From assembly GCF_011397635.1 (NCBI RefSeq), contig NC_064756.1, forward strand, positions 3,552,922 through 3,616,921: DNA of 64,000 nt, in the 5' to 3' direction. The notes below the pieces were generated by a model. That model was not told where the DNA came from. It searched no databases and saw only the letters and a list, made by a program, of their open reading frames with translations. A program made the position numbers and the translations under genes. The DNA comes from Epinephelus fuscoguttatus (lineage: Eukaryota; Chordata; Actinopteri; Perciformes; Serranidae). Of the stretch, positions 21,887-33,079 are shown in pieces (within the stretch, counting starts at the first letter, position 1; each line of letters begins with the position of its first letter).

Positions 21887-22289
21887 CTACTGTGCCTAAT
21901 GGACTTCTAATATACTGACTCTGATTTTCTTAATGATTTTTTAAAATGACAGACGGCAGAAGTAGGCTACGCCAAAACTCACCTGCTGACTGAATGAATG
22001 AGGAAATCAAATGGAGTGTGTGGCTCTGAAAGAGGGCGGAGACAGAGAGAAACTCGAGGTTCATTGAGAAAAACCTGGTCCCGACCAGGTTAGGTTCATG
22101 GAGTCTGTCACTACGGTAACTGACCGAGAGCTTAAGTTACCTCTCTCTCTGAAACAGGCTAGAGTTACCCCTCTTTCTCTGGTTTGAGTTACCTCCCTTT
22201 TTGAAACGGAAAACTCAGAGTTTCCCTCATTTCAGGGTTAACAGACTCTGAGTTTTCACTAAACCTGCTTTGTGAAACGGACCCCAGGT

Positions 22290-23648
22290 CTCACTCCGAG
22301 GTGGTCGGATACGGGCGCTTGGTCGGTGACAGCTGGACAACAACAAAAGTTAAGAGCATTCTTTGCATTTGGAATATGAATCTCAGCTGGGATTTTTACT
22401 GGAGTTTGTGATGCAGACAGCTTTTTGCATGTTTACAGTCAGCTCTGTGCGTTGTACACAAACCAACTAGCCATCAGGCCGCAGTAGAGATGCATGCCCA
22501 AAAGAAAAGCTCATATTTCTAGTCAGAAGGAGAAACACACCTACTTTTAAACTTTCTGAAAGACTTCATATCAACAAATTTTTGAGCAAATATTGCAACG
22601 CCAGCCTTATCAAGAAGGTGGTTGAAGGAATCGCAAATGGAGGCTGTGTTCACACGGTCCAACAAGTTGGCCACCATTAGAAAACTTTGCTCCTTTGACG
22701 CAAAGAAGCAAAATACCACAAGTGTCTCCAGCCACTTTTCTACATTTTGATGTAATATACGGGCATGTTAATGGGAGTATGCACGGCTGTGTGTACATGG
22801 GAATATTCATTTTCATTAACCATGTAAAGAGCTTAGTGGGAATATTGTCTTTTTCAGAATAATGGAAAAAACTTTGTGCATGTAAACATGGTCAGTGGTT
22901 AGATGATCAGTTCCCTGTAGATGCAGAGGTTCGCTTCCATCATGGCCCAATCAGGACGTCCAACATGGCCGCCAGAAGGTGTGTTACATCACCTGAAAAT
23001 CCTTCTGTTCTTTTCTGTGTAACCCTCCCTCCACCTGCCCATCACTCACTACCCCTCCACCCTCCCTGTGTACCTCCCCTGGAGTGGGCGGGGCTTCCCT
23101 AACGAGATCACCGCAGGCTAATCAGCAGGAAGGGTTCCCATTGGCTGAGAGCCCAGGGGCAAGCCCGTGGCGGGAGGTTGGCATGACAACAACACTGATT
23201 GACACTGACAGGTCATTGCTACACATAATGGGATTATGGAGAAAGGGAGGGAGAGGGAGAGAGGGGGTGAGGGAGGCTTTGACAGAGCAGCAAGGGAGAG
23301 AGTGAACAGTGTCACTGTGTGTTTGTTCCACAGCCGCTCCATGTTGTGCTCGTTGTTGTACAGTGTTCGCAACATGTTGGCTACATTTACATTGCTGCTA
23401 AATAGGGCCATGGCAGTCCTGAGTGTTTCTCACTATGCTGACAGGAGAACACAAACCTGCACACTGGATGAATGTTACACTGACTGAGATAGTCGAGAAT
23501 ATGTTTGTTGTGGGGCGCAAGGTAGCAATAGTTCTTTTATTTCATAACATCACCCTCAAGTAGTTCCTACAAACTCTGTGACCACAAAAAAACTGAGAGG
23601 AGTAAAAAGTTTTAATTGTACAAGTATAGGAGTGCACAGTTTCAGACA
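22290..23648. other. No gene seen
   Basis: No recognised exon or mobile element. Bases 22,530-22,780 give short open frames with no known domain. A 'gtggttagatgatcagt' ... 'gaggttcgcttcc' pair near 22,892-22,940 vaguely recalls tRNA promoter boxes but does not fold as a tRNA. Confidence 0.4.
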
Positions 23649-25330
23649 AGGCCCTTTTACACAGATATTGTTCTATAGGACTGCTACAAAGTCCTGTCTT
23701 TATGCTGCCTTTGCATTTTTACACAGAACCAAACAATGGTTGCGTCACGCTGTTCCAGTGTGCTATTATACCCTGCTCCCGGCATTGTGCCATGAAAAAC
23801 GCTGTGACGGGTGTGACATGTAACGCAATAGTGTTGGCCTCTACTGTGAAATAAAACATACGTGTTGGCAGCGCTTTATAAACAGTAACAATGGACAAAC
23901 ATAGCAATAAAAATCATTTACCATCCCTGTTGTATGACAGTTGATCTCATCCTCTGCTCAGAGGTTAAGGAGCTCCTCGACCTTGCTGTTTCTCTTCTTC
24001 TTTGAGTTAACTGCTAACTGCTAACAGCCACTTTTTAAATCTCCCACAGTGGGTCACATACATAACACAACATCAAACTGTCCCTCCTGTCCTAGCCATG
24101 GTCCCATCCTGCCAGGTGTCCTGTTTATACGGACATCGTTCTGGCACCGTTACTACCTCTCATGACGGCTTACAGGCAAGACAACTCTGTCCCCTCATTC
24201 TACGATCGTATCTTATATACAGCACAGTGAGGGGACGTAATGGCCAGTCACCTCACCCACCGCTCCCCTGTCCCAAGGTGTCCCCCAGGGGTCGATGCTT
24301 GGTCCCCTCCTCTTCATCCTCGACATGCTCCCCCTTGGCAAGATCATCCGTCGTCACGGCCTCCAGTTCCACTGCTACGCCAACGACATCCAACTGTACA
24401 TCTCCACCAAAGCCATCACCAACACCACCCACTCCACACTCACCAACTGTCTCACTGAAATAAAATCATGGATGCAAACAAACTATCTCCAACTGAACAG
24501 TGACAAATCGGACATAATCATCATTGACCCCACATCCCGCACCAAAGCCACCCACAACCTAGGAATCATCTTCGATAGCCAGCTAAGGTTTGACCACCAC
24601 ATCAATCACATCACCAGGACTGCCTTCTTCCACCTCAAGAACATCGCCCGTCTCCGCCCCTCACTCACCTTCTCTGCTGCAGAAACCCTCATCCATGCAT
24701 TTATCATATCCAGACTGGACTATTACAACAGCACCCTCTATGGCTCATCATTCAAACTCCTCAGTAAACTTCAGTACATCCAGAACTCCGCTGCCTGCCT
24801 GCTCACCCACAACCGCTCCCGAGACCACATCACCCCGGTCCTCTAAAACCTACACTGGCTCCCCATCACACATCGCATACAGTTCAAAATCCTCCTCCTC
24901 ACACACAAAGCACTCAACAACCAGGCCCCCTCCTACTTCACACACCTACTCCACCTCCACACCACCTCCTGCGACCTCCGCTCATCCGAAGGAAATCTCC
25001 TCTCACTACCTGCACGGACCAAGCACCGAACCTGGGGCGACAGAGCCTTCTCCATCACTGCCCCCTCCCTCTGGAACTCACTCCCCAAACCCATCCGTAT
25101 CTGCACACACCTCCCAACATTCAAGACCACGCTCAAAACTCACCTTTTTAAATCAGCTTTTAATGTATAAGTTTGTGTGTTTTATGCTGTTTTATTGCTG
25201 TTTTTTATTCTGACATATCTCTATTTTATGAAAAACTGTGAAGTGTCTTTGAGCATTTGTTAAAAGCGCTTACAAATAAAATTTATTATTATTATTATTC
25301 CCACCTTAAACAGGCAATGTAAAAGGGGCT
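23649..25330. mobile_element. Harbinger-like MITE carrying an L2 insertion
   Basis: The left end 'aggcccttttacac' and the right end 'atgtaaaaggggct' are inverted (12 of 14). These ends resemble the element at 12,278-12,941. Internal text near 23,940-24,000 ('cagttgatctcatcctctgc', 'aggttaaggagctcctcg') parallels the Myb-coding part of that element but is too decayed to read. ACA on both sides might be the 3-base duplication. Roughly 24,230-25,299 is a later L2 insertion. Confidence 0.5.
24250..25299 (+). pseudogene. L2-group LINE reverse transcriptase, C-terminal part and 3' tail
   Basis: An almost continuous frame runs from '[18 protein letters not shown]' (24,268) through the catalytic region '[17 protein letters not shown]'. 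It continues through '[12 protein letters not shown]', '[10 protein letters not shown]', and beyond a single in-frame TAA at 24844 to 'LHWLPITHRIQFKILL', 'APSLWNSLP' and 'HLFKSAFNV', stopping at 25168-25170. The 3' UTR 'gaagtgtctttgagcatttg' and an (ATT)n tail end the element. These are hallmarks of the L2 clade. The catalytic YADD is YAND, losing an essential aspartate, and the TAA truncates the protein. The endonuclease half is missing (5' truncation). Confidence 0.88.
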
Positions 25331-26493
25331 ACACAAGACATGGCAAGAGAGATAATTCAAACCCTGTGTGAGGTGGGCAAGATTGTCAGATTGTCTGTTT
25401 TGAAAAGTTACAAAAGTTGCTCAGTGGAGTCCCTACCAATAACAAAGTGGTAAAGGTGTTGGTGGAAGGAATTTTTGATTGCTATCTGATGATTGGGCTA
25501 TCACTTATTTTGCAACGGGGTCTCATCCCTACTCATCATGTTTTGACACTTGGGCAGAGCCCCCTGGCGTTATTTTAATGATGCTACAGGCAGCCTGTTG
25601 CATTGTATCTCGTTGCAGAAGAGGATGGCAGATCTTGTCATGGAAGCAGCTGCAGGATCTTGACGTGTAAAAGGGTTGGTGGGTCTTCACATGAAAGAGG
25701 TCGGAGGATCTAGATGGGCAGGGGTTAGAGGATCTTGATGTGTAAAAGTGTTGGCAGATCTTGACACAGAAAAGAGTTGGTGGATCATGAAGCAGAAGAG
25801 GTCATGGGATCCTGAGGCACAGGGGTTGGGGATCTAAATTTGAGGGTGCAAAAAATGCGGCATGTGTACAGCCTCTGAGTCATTACCCAAAGCTACCCTA
25901 CCAACCCAACCAAATGGGGTTAGAAGGGCTGGAACACAAATCAGCTGACTAACCCTCATATCTTAACATTAGGAGAGTGCACATAAACACACTGTTTCAC
26001 TGTTGATGTTTGGAGATGTTTGAGATATTTTTCTTTTATTCATGTACAAATGTGAAAGTTTATTTTGAAAACAGCATCCACACAGGAAAGATTTGTAACA
26101 CATCGATAGCAGGATCAACAGTCTGACAGCAGTTACCACCAGAGGCCACAGTGTCAGTAATTATTTTGCTGTTCACATTTGTGTTCTCTTGAAAATGAAT
26201 GGTTTAGACAGTTAACTGGACCTAAAGCCACATTCTGTCCACCACCAAAATTCAAACCCCAGGACTAGAACAAACTATGATCATTTAATACAGGGACTAA
26301 CACTTCACAACAGCTTATTAGTGCTATATAATGCAAGAAAAGAGGCCTATGTTTTCATTAATTATTTGAGAAACAAAGAAAGTTCTTATTTTCTGTAAAT
26401 GTCCTGTCTGTGTTTGTCTTCCTGCAGCAGACTGTTTGGGGATGTGACCCAGAGAGGAGAAGGACAGCAGACAGGGCTAGTCAGCACAGATAT

Positions 26494-26532
<39 letters not shown>

Positions 26533-27336
26533 CAGCCAGCAGGACTTGTGTCTGAGTGCTACCAGACTGACTGTCATGTCAGCGCCTGCAGCTCTGCCAT
26601 GATTCAGCAACACAGCGAGATAGAGAAATACACAGAGGGACAGACAGATGAAGACAATAAGAGAGAGTGAGAGAAAGAGACAAACAGCACAGAGGTAAAC
26701 TGAGAGACTTATTCCCCTTTTCGTCATGGATCTTTAATGTTACGGCAGATTACCACGTCCATATGCACCAGCTGATTTTTCTGTGCAAGATCACTGATGA
26801 GTTTATTTACCAGATCAGCATCAACTCTGAGATTCTGAAAGTCTTCCTCCTCTGCTCCAACGAGAATAATAACAGCAGCAGTCCTGGTTGGAGGACACAA
26901 AGGTTAAAACATCCTCGTGTGACTGATTTACACAGCCACTGGAGACTGACCTTCTTCCTGGCGTTACCAAACAACCATGACTAAAGGGACTGTGGCCTAA
27001 AGTTGTGGCTTCCTAATGATCACCACAGGCTAGCTCAGAGAATACTCCGATTGTAATGAAGTGAATGGAAAAACCCCTACAACTTTTCTCCAGGAACACA
27101 GTCTTTGGAAACAGGCCATTAATAAGTCTCAAACCTGATTTCACATCCTCTTGTGAGATGAATTTAACCACAAGCTATTTTACATGATTTGGTACCACTA
27201 AGGGCACATTTGTCCTCAACATTAGATATGGAGATGGAAATGGATATCTGTCTGTACTCTGCCTTCATTTTGCTCGTATTCGTTTTTTAATAGCTTACAG
27301 ATACGGACAAAACAGAGCAGTATCACCAGAGCTTGT
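25331..27336. other. No gene seen
   Basis: Mostly unrecognised. Bases 25,620-25,830 contain loose repeats of 'ggatcttga' phrases with 'gtgtaaaagggttggtgg', a short degenerate tandem array. One (CA)n is listed separately. An open frame near 26,667-26,984 has no recognisable domain. Confidence 0.4.
26497..26531 (+). repeat. (CA)n microsatellite
   Basis: An uninterrupted run of about 35 bases. Confidence 0.95.
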
Positions 27337-27439
27337 GGGGGCAGCGTGGCGTAGTTCAAGTGAGATATGACACTCCTCCCCCTTTCATGCTTAGACTGTC
27401 CTGTCAGTAAAAGCCAAAAAACAAATCTTAAAAAAAAAC
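27337..27439 (+). mobile_element. Truncated SINE, same family as 57-242
   Basis: The tail part 'ctcctccccctttcatgctt', 'actgtcctgtcagtaaaagc' and a terminal A run match the body and tail of the SINE at 57-242. The tRNA-like head is degraded ('ggcagcgtggcgtagttcaa' with no B box). It is older than the first copy. Confidence 0.6.
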
Positions 27440-27467
27440 TAGGATGGTGACCATGCTAAACATCATA

Positions 27468-28573
27468 CAGTTACATGCAAAAGTTTATTGTGAATATCTT
27501 AGCAAGTAAAAGATGACTTGATCTCCAAAAGGCAAAAAGTTAAATATGACACATTTCTTCAGTATTTTAAGCAAGATTACTTTTTAATTTCAATTTTTAC
27601 AGAAAAAAATGAAAAGGGACTGAAGCAACAGTTTGGGCACCCTGCATGGTCAGTGCTCAGTAGCGCCCCCCCCCTCTGTGAGATTCTTGGGCCGTCTTCA
27701 TGCTCTGCTCTTTGAGCTCTATCCACAGATGTTTAATGATGTTTAGGTCGGGGGGCTGTGAGGGGCGTGGCCAAACCTTCAGCTGGCTCCTCTTGAGGTC
27801 ATCCATTGTGGATCTGGAGGTGTGTTTAGGATCATTGTCCTGTTGTAGAAGCCATCCTCTCTTCATCTGCAGCTTTTTTACAGATGCTGTGATGTCTGGA
27901 ATTTAACTGAATCCATTCTTCCCTCTACCTGTGAAATGTTCCCCGTGCCACTGGCTGCAACACAAGCCCAAAGCATCATCCATCCACCCCCGTGTTTAAC
28001 AGTTTGTTCTCCAAACATACCTTTGCTCATCGTGTCCACAAAGTTCTGTTTTACCTTCATCAGTCCACAGGACTTGTTTCCAAAAAGCATCAGGCTTGTT
28101 CACATGTTCCTTTGCAAACTTGTGAGGCTGAATGTTGTGGTGAGGACACAGGAAAGGTTTTCTTCTGATGACTCTTCCATGAAGCTCATATTTGTCCAGG
28201 TGTGTCTGCACAGTAGAACAGTGCACCACCACTCCAGAGTCTGAGAAATCTTCCTGCAGGTCTTTTGCAGTCAAACAGAGGTTTGATTTGCCTTTCTAAC
28301 AATCCTACGAGCAGCTCTCTCAGAGAGTTTTAAACTTGACCTCCACAGTTCCTGTTAACTGCCATTTCTTACTGACGTGACCAACTGAGGAAACAATTGT
28401 TACTCGAAAAATTGTACAAAGCAAAAATAAAATCCCGATCTTGCTTAAAATGTTGAAAAGCATATTTCATCTTTAACTTCATGCCTTTTGGAGATCAGTT
28501 TATCTTCTACTCACTTAACTATTCACAGTAAAATAAATTTTGACCAGGGTGCCTCAACTTTTGCATGCCACTG
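27468..28573 (-). mobile_element. Tc1-like transposon, inactive
   Basis: TA dinucleotides flank the element (27466-27467 and 28574-28575). The ends 'cagttacatgcaaaagttt' and the complement 'cagtggcatgcaaaagttg' are inverted. A further 'agtttgggcaccctgcatgg' copy of the terminal repeat lies inside at 27,629. The 1.1-kb body holds a frameshifted transposase on the minus strand. Length, ends and TA duplication are typical of Tc1 elements in fishes. Confidence 0.9.
27657..28380 (-). pseudogene. Tc1-like transposase remnant (DDE family)
   Basis: Three minus-strand frames together read like a Tc1 transposase. The first gives 'TAKDLQEDFSDSGVVVHCST' (helix-turn-helix region), 'HNIQPHKFAKEH' and 'FWKQVLWTDEGKTELCG' with the first catalytic Asp. 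The second gives 'FGEQTVKHGGGWMMLWACVA'. The third gives 'LQQDNDPKHTSR' with the second Asp, then 'PPDLNIIKHLWIELK'. In active Tc1 proteins the third catalytic residue is Glu in a 'P.DLNPIEHLW' context; here it is Lys. At least two frameshifts separate the blocks, and the N-terminus (28,280-28,380) has stops. The gene is dead on several counts. Confidence 0.88.
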
Positions 28574-28575
28574 TA

Positions 28576-29829
28576 CCTGCTGAGCAGCAGTGTGTTAGCA
28601 TTGTCATTGTGAGCACGTTAGCATGCTGACATTAGCATTTAACTGTGGATGAAGACTCTTAAGTTTCGCTCCTTGTTTCTTTCTAACATGAATAATTAAA
28701 CTCACAGGTTCTGTGTGTGAATGAGGCTGGAAAGATTTCCAGAAAGAAAAATAGAGACCGGGATTGAAAGAGAAAAGCGAGGATTAAACAATTTTAGTAA
28801 ATGCTGGAGAGAAGAAAAAGGGGGAATTGAGGAAGAAAGTGAGAGATTGGATGTGAAAGAAAAAGATTTGAAAGAAAGAAACGAAGAGGAAGACAGAGAA
28901 TGATAGAAAAGACGACGAGAGGAAAAGAGGTAAAACTAGCCTCAAACCTAATTACACAGATTAATGTGGCTTGGAGAGAGCAGTTACCCAAATGGACTGA
29001 AAGAGAGAGAGACGATTACGCCATTTGATGCTCAAAACTCTAAATGTTAATAGATGACTCTCCAACTCTCTCTCAGCCTCACTCACTCATTTTCGTTAGA
29101 CGAGATGTGTCAGCACAATACTTTATCCTCTCCCTCTCCTTAATTCAGTTCAATTCAATGAGTTTTATTGAAATAAAGTACAGTTCAGTGTGTAAAACGG
29201 CTGAACAAAATAACATCTCATGGGCAGACCCCCAGAGTGGCGTTTAAGGACAAATAAGTGGAAAATGAAGAAGAATCTGACAGATTCCACAACCATGACT
29301 TACACGTTTTCTGACACAATTAATTGCCAGTTTTTCGAATCAGAATGAAAACGAAATGCAGTCCAGAAAGACTTGTTTGATTGATGGATCCGTGAGTTTT
29401 AAGACGCCTAAACCCTGCACAGAAACTATTTTACAACTCTGTAAAGTGATCCCTGCTGCAGTCGTTTTATCCTCTGTCTCAATGATCGTGAGGTAAACAG
29501 TAAATTTTGGATCCTTCAGCCTCTGCTGTGGCAAGTTTCACCATTCTTTTACAATCTGCCTCTCAGAAGTCCCCCAACTTTATGTTTATAAGAAGGCCAG
29601 AACTAAATCACTGCAGAACTTTAAAGAAAATAACTCTTTCAGCCCTATGCTTTTATACCAGTTGACAGGAGCTAACTGGTCCTCAACCAGAGTAGAACTG
29701 TTGGTATTGCAAATACATGATGGGTTCATTCAACTGCTCAGCCACAGGTGGTCATTCCCTACTCTGTCTGCTGCTAAGGACATAAACAAGGATTTGCTGT
29801 CCTTGCATCCAGGTGCTGCATTGTAGCTA
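28576..29829. other. No gene seen; purine-rich segment
   Basis: Bases 28,590-28,645 contain 'gttagcatgctgacattagc', a phrase common in fish intergenic DNA. Bases 28,725-28,930 are strongly purine-rich on the plus strand and give a Lys/Glu/Arg-rich spurious frame. The rest is unrecognised. Confidence 0.5.
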
Positions 29830-29830
29830 C

Positions 29831-30439
29831 TAGCTGTGTAACGGTTCAACAAATTCACAGTTTCGTTCAATGCAATGGTGTCACAGTTCAGTATGTTTTC
29901 AGTACAGCAGAAAAGTTGAAATACCAGAGAAATCTCCTTGACTGTTAAAGTTTTAAAGCATGAAAACAAACATAATTCAGACAGGACCACTTTTGTCAAA
30001 GAAAACTTTATTTCCATTGCTGTATTATATTTGGCAGTATGGCTCTGTTCTGGGGCCTCTCTGCCTTTCCACATGCATACATGGAAAGCCTAAGGCGGAG
30101 CAAGCACACCTCTCCACCCCTCCACGTGCTTACGTGGAAAGCCTTAGGGCACAAAAACCTCCCTGCCCTTCCATGCGCATACGACCAAAGCCTAAGGCAG
30201 GGAGAGCAGCAGCAACGACCCCTCTGGAACAGAACAGAGCAGCATCAATGACAAACAGAAATGACACTGATCAGTCAGACACAACATGAAAAGGAGGAGC
30301 TGGGGTGGAGGCAGGTTGCAAAGCAGCTTGTAATGGAATAGTTAAGCGTATCGTTCAGTTCGTAATGCATACCATAATGCAACCAAAAGCTGCGTACCAA
30401 ACGGTTCAATATGAATACGTGTGTTGTTACACCCCTAAC
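29831..30439. mobile_element. hAT-like non-autonomous element
   Basis: The left end 'tagctgtgtaacggttcaac' and the right 'gttgttacacccctaa' (complement 'ttaggggtgtaac') are inverted. Subterminal 'aacggttcaa' occurs near both ends (29,840 and 30,400). This pattern is seen in fish hAT elements. No 8-base target duplication is visible. The interior holds a three-copy repeat at 30,069-30,200. Confidence 0.45.
30069..30200 (+). repeat. Three ~50-bp tandem units with short hairpins
   Basis: Units start at about 30,069, 30,121 and 30,170, each with 'tacgtggaaagcct' or a variant and 'taaggc'. The middle copy has a perfect 6-base stem, CCACGT...ACGTGG. Confidence 0.65.
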
Positions 30440-30632
30440 AGATGTGTCTGGTGACGTGGGGGTGCTGTCAACAAGTAACAAAACCTACAGTGTCCGGTTT
30501 TATAGTGGGGCTACCTTTAACTGCTTGTGTCGTATAATAATAAGTTTATTTGTATAGCAAGTGCAACTATAAGTGCTCTTAGTTTTTAGAAAGCAGGTTT
30601 GTGTAGATATCTGAGGAACAGACCAAACTAAA

Positions 30633-30635
<3 letters not shown>
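30440..30635. other. No gene seen
   Basis: Short unrecognised stretch before a microsatellite cluster. Confidence 0.5.
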
Positions 30636-30699
<64 letters not shown>

Positions 30700-30882
30700 C
30701 AGCTGCCGCTTTGGCCTCCAACTTTTTATTCTTCATTTCATTTCCCTCCTATTGCCTCACCCCTCTGTGTGTGTGTGTATGTGTGTGTGTGTGTGTGTGT
30801 GTATGTGTGTGTCATTGTCACCCTGAGCAGTCCAAGCCATTCGCTGGAACTAAAGACCTCCACAAAACAAAAGTATGACTCA

Positions 30883-30941
<59 letters not shown>
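30636..30941 (+). repeat. Compound GT / TGTC / CA microsatellite cluster
   Basis: (GT)n lies at 30,636-30,666, (CTGT)n at 30,667-30,699, interrupted (GT)n at about 30,768-30,812, and (CA)n at 30,884-30,941. The GT and CA blocks are complementary to each other across about 220 bases and produce the many Cys/Val and Thr/His frames seen here. Confidence 0.95.
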
Positions 30942-30942
<1 letters not shown>

Positions 30943-31027
30943 CCTTTAATTCATGTGAATGGGGGTTGTGGGATGTTTGGGGGTGGAGGACGCTGACATG
31001 CATCAGAGCACAGCCACTGAAAGGAGA

Positions 31028-32345
31028 CCTATTCCAGTTCCTGTCCACTTCTCCTCTTCCTCTAGCTTTTTCTACTCCAACTTTTCCTTTCTTCCTCCTC
31101 CACTTATCTCCTTCTCTTTCTTTGCTCCTGCCTCTTCTATCCCCCTCCTCTTTAACTGCCTTGCCAATCTGTCCACCTCTTCTCTTACTCCTATTCCTTT
31201 CCTCCCATCTGGTATTTCTCCTCCTTATCCATCTCCTTCCTTGTCTTCCCTTCTTCCCTCTCTAACTCATGCTTTTCCTCCTGCTCCATCTTTCTATTTT
31301 TTCCTTATGTCCTCCTTGTTTTTCATCTCATTCTTCCTTAATTTTGTACCTCTGCTCTTCCTCTTCCTCCCACTCTTCCTTGTCCTTACCTGCTCCTATT
31401 TCTGCTCAGTCTCCTTCACTTCCCTCTCTCCCTCCTCTTTTTATCACTCTTCATCCTATTCCAGTTCCTGTCCACTTTCCCTCTTCCTCAAGTTTTTTCC
31501 ATTCCCACTTCCACTTATCTCCTCCTCAGCTCCTGCCTCTTCCGTCTCCCTCACCCTTCTCCCCCTCCTCTTCAGCTCTGTTGCCAATCTGTCCATCACT
31601 TCTCTTACTCCCTCCTTTACTCTCATGCTTCCTTCACTTATTTCTCCTCATCCACTTCTAACTTCTGGTTCAGCTTTCTTTACTTTTGCATCTCTGCTCC
31701 TCCTCTTCCTCCCCTTTCATCCCTCTACCACCTCTCCATCTTCCTCTTCCTTGCGCACTTCTCCACCTCATCTCCCTGTTTTTACTCCTCATCTACCTTT
31801 AGTTCATGCCTCACTATCTTCCTCTTCATCTTGTCCATCCCTTCCAATACTCTTTTTTATCTTCTCTCTCCTCAGCTTCCTCCATCTCTTCCCCCTGTTC
31901 CTTTCATCTCCCTCTGTCTTCCTGCCTCTAATTTCTCCTCTTCCTTCTTTTCTTTCCTCTTCATCTTGTCTGCCTCTTCCTCACTTCTTCCCTCCATTTG
32001 ACTTCTTCCATTCCCCCTTCCTCTGCAGCTCTTTCTCTCCTCCCATCTCCCCCTTCCTCTCTGGCTCTCCTTCTCTCTGCCAGCCTCTCCCCTGTCTCCA
32101 CTCTTTTCACACCCTCTGCTCCATCTCTCCCCTCTAATGCACACAGTTTTCATGCTCTTTTATTTCCCTTCAAGCCTGACTTATTCCCTCTCAGTCACAC
32201 ACACACATACACTTTCCAACCACTTTCACCTCCCTTACATCCTTGTCTTCCTTCTCTTCTCCCCTCGCTTACTTCTCCATTTGCTGTTTTCTTTCTTTCT
32301 TTCTTTCTGTCTTTCTTTCTCCCCTCCTCCTCCCAACTCTGTCTC
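31028..32345 (+). repeat. 1.3-kb polypyrimidine tract with ~424-bp internal duplication
   Basis: The plus strand is overwhelmingly C and T. 'cctattccagttcctgtcca' occurs at 31,027 and again about 424 bases later at 31,451. Both are followed by 'cttttc..cttat', 'gctcctgcctcttc', 'ttgccaatctgtccan' and 'cttctcttactcc' in the same order, so one block was duplicated in tandem. Further CTT repeats follow, including (CTTT)n near 32,290. The 392-codon frame 30,959-32,137 is Ser/Pro/Leu/Phe-only and is not a protein gene. Confidence 0.85.
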
Positions 32346-33079
32346 TCCTTCCGTTATTCCACCAGTCAACATTGATTAGATATCGAAGTTAATCCCAGCT
32401 AAACTCCTCCGCTTATAGCCTGCTCACCCCCACCAATCGCAGAGCCGCTTGCTGCCAACAGGGGTTCTGAACCACATCCCGATTGGTCGACGGCCGCTGC
32501 GTGCCGCCGCACGAGCACACCACACGTCTGAAAATAAGCGAGCAGGGATGGGTGAGCGGGAAATGAATTTGACAGGCAGCGCTGAGAGCCTGATACGACA
32601 CACTCACTCACACACACACATATATGCACACACACACCTCCCCTAACCCTTGACATATACATAAGCTTACTCACGAGTACGCACACACACACACACACAC
32701 GCTTGCTCACCCATGTAAAAGCAAAAGACACACAGAGGCTGTATTTCGTGAATGTACGTGCACACACGCACACACACACACACACACACAGATTCAAGGA
32801 AAATGCTGCATTCAGAGTTTAACTCTTGAACTAATTGAAAAATAAGTCACATCATTGTTCTTATATAAACATTCATATAAAAACTGTATATAAAATGGAC
32901 AGATATTAAATCACACAAATCTACATGATGTAGCTTTGAAATAAAAGTCTGCACTTCAAAATTTTATCTGGAGGCCATGAGGAGTCCCAGATTCTACGTT
33001 GGTTGTCTTTGTTTGACACGATACACACATTCTTGTCTCCTAGAAATTATGTCTACATCCTGCTAATGCCAACCCAGTC
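32346..33079. other. No gene seen; (CA)n runs
   Basis: Unrecognised sequence with CA runs at 32,682-32,700 and 32,761-32,790. Bases 32,395-32,530 are somewhat CpG-rich. Confidence 0.5.

Larger units (their letters stand above)
20718..22289. mobile_element. PIF/Harbinger element, internally deleted
   Basis: The terminal inverted repeats are at least 28 bases and match exactly. The left one begins 'acctggggtccgtttcacaa' at 20718, and the right one is its complement ending at 22289. Subterminal 'aactctgagtt' words are repeated near both ends. Inside, a Myb-like gene lies on the plus strand and a transposase relic on the minus strand, so the two genes converge. The catalytic half of the transposase is missing. 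The 1.57-kb copy is thus a deletion derivative. The flanking duplication could not be resolved. Confidence 0.9.

Noticed and set aside
22890..22945. tRNA-like promoter boxes
   Set aside because: 'gtggttagatgatcag' and 'gaggttcgcttcc' recall A and B boxes, but they are too close together and no acceptor, anticodon or T stem can be paired.
26667..26984. Possible exon (105-codon frame)
   Set aside because: The amino acid text has no recognisable family, no good splice sites were found at both ends, and neighbouring sequence gives no supporting exon.
30959..32137. 392-codon open frame
   Set aside because: It lies entirely in a polypyrimidine tract and consists almost only of Ser, Pro, Leu and Phe. 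No domain or start context is seen, and the frame is open because C/T-only codons rarely make stops.
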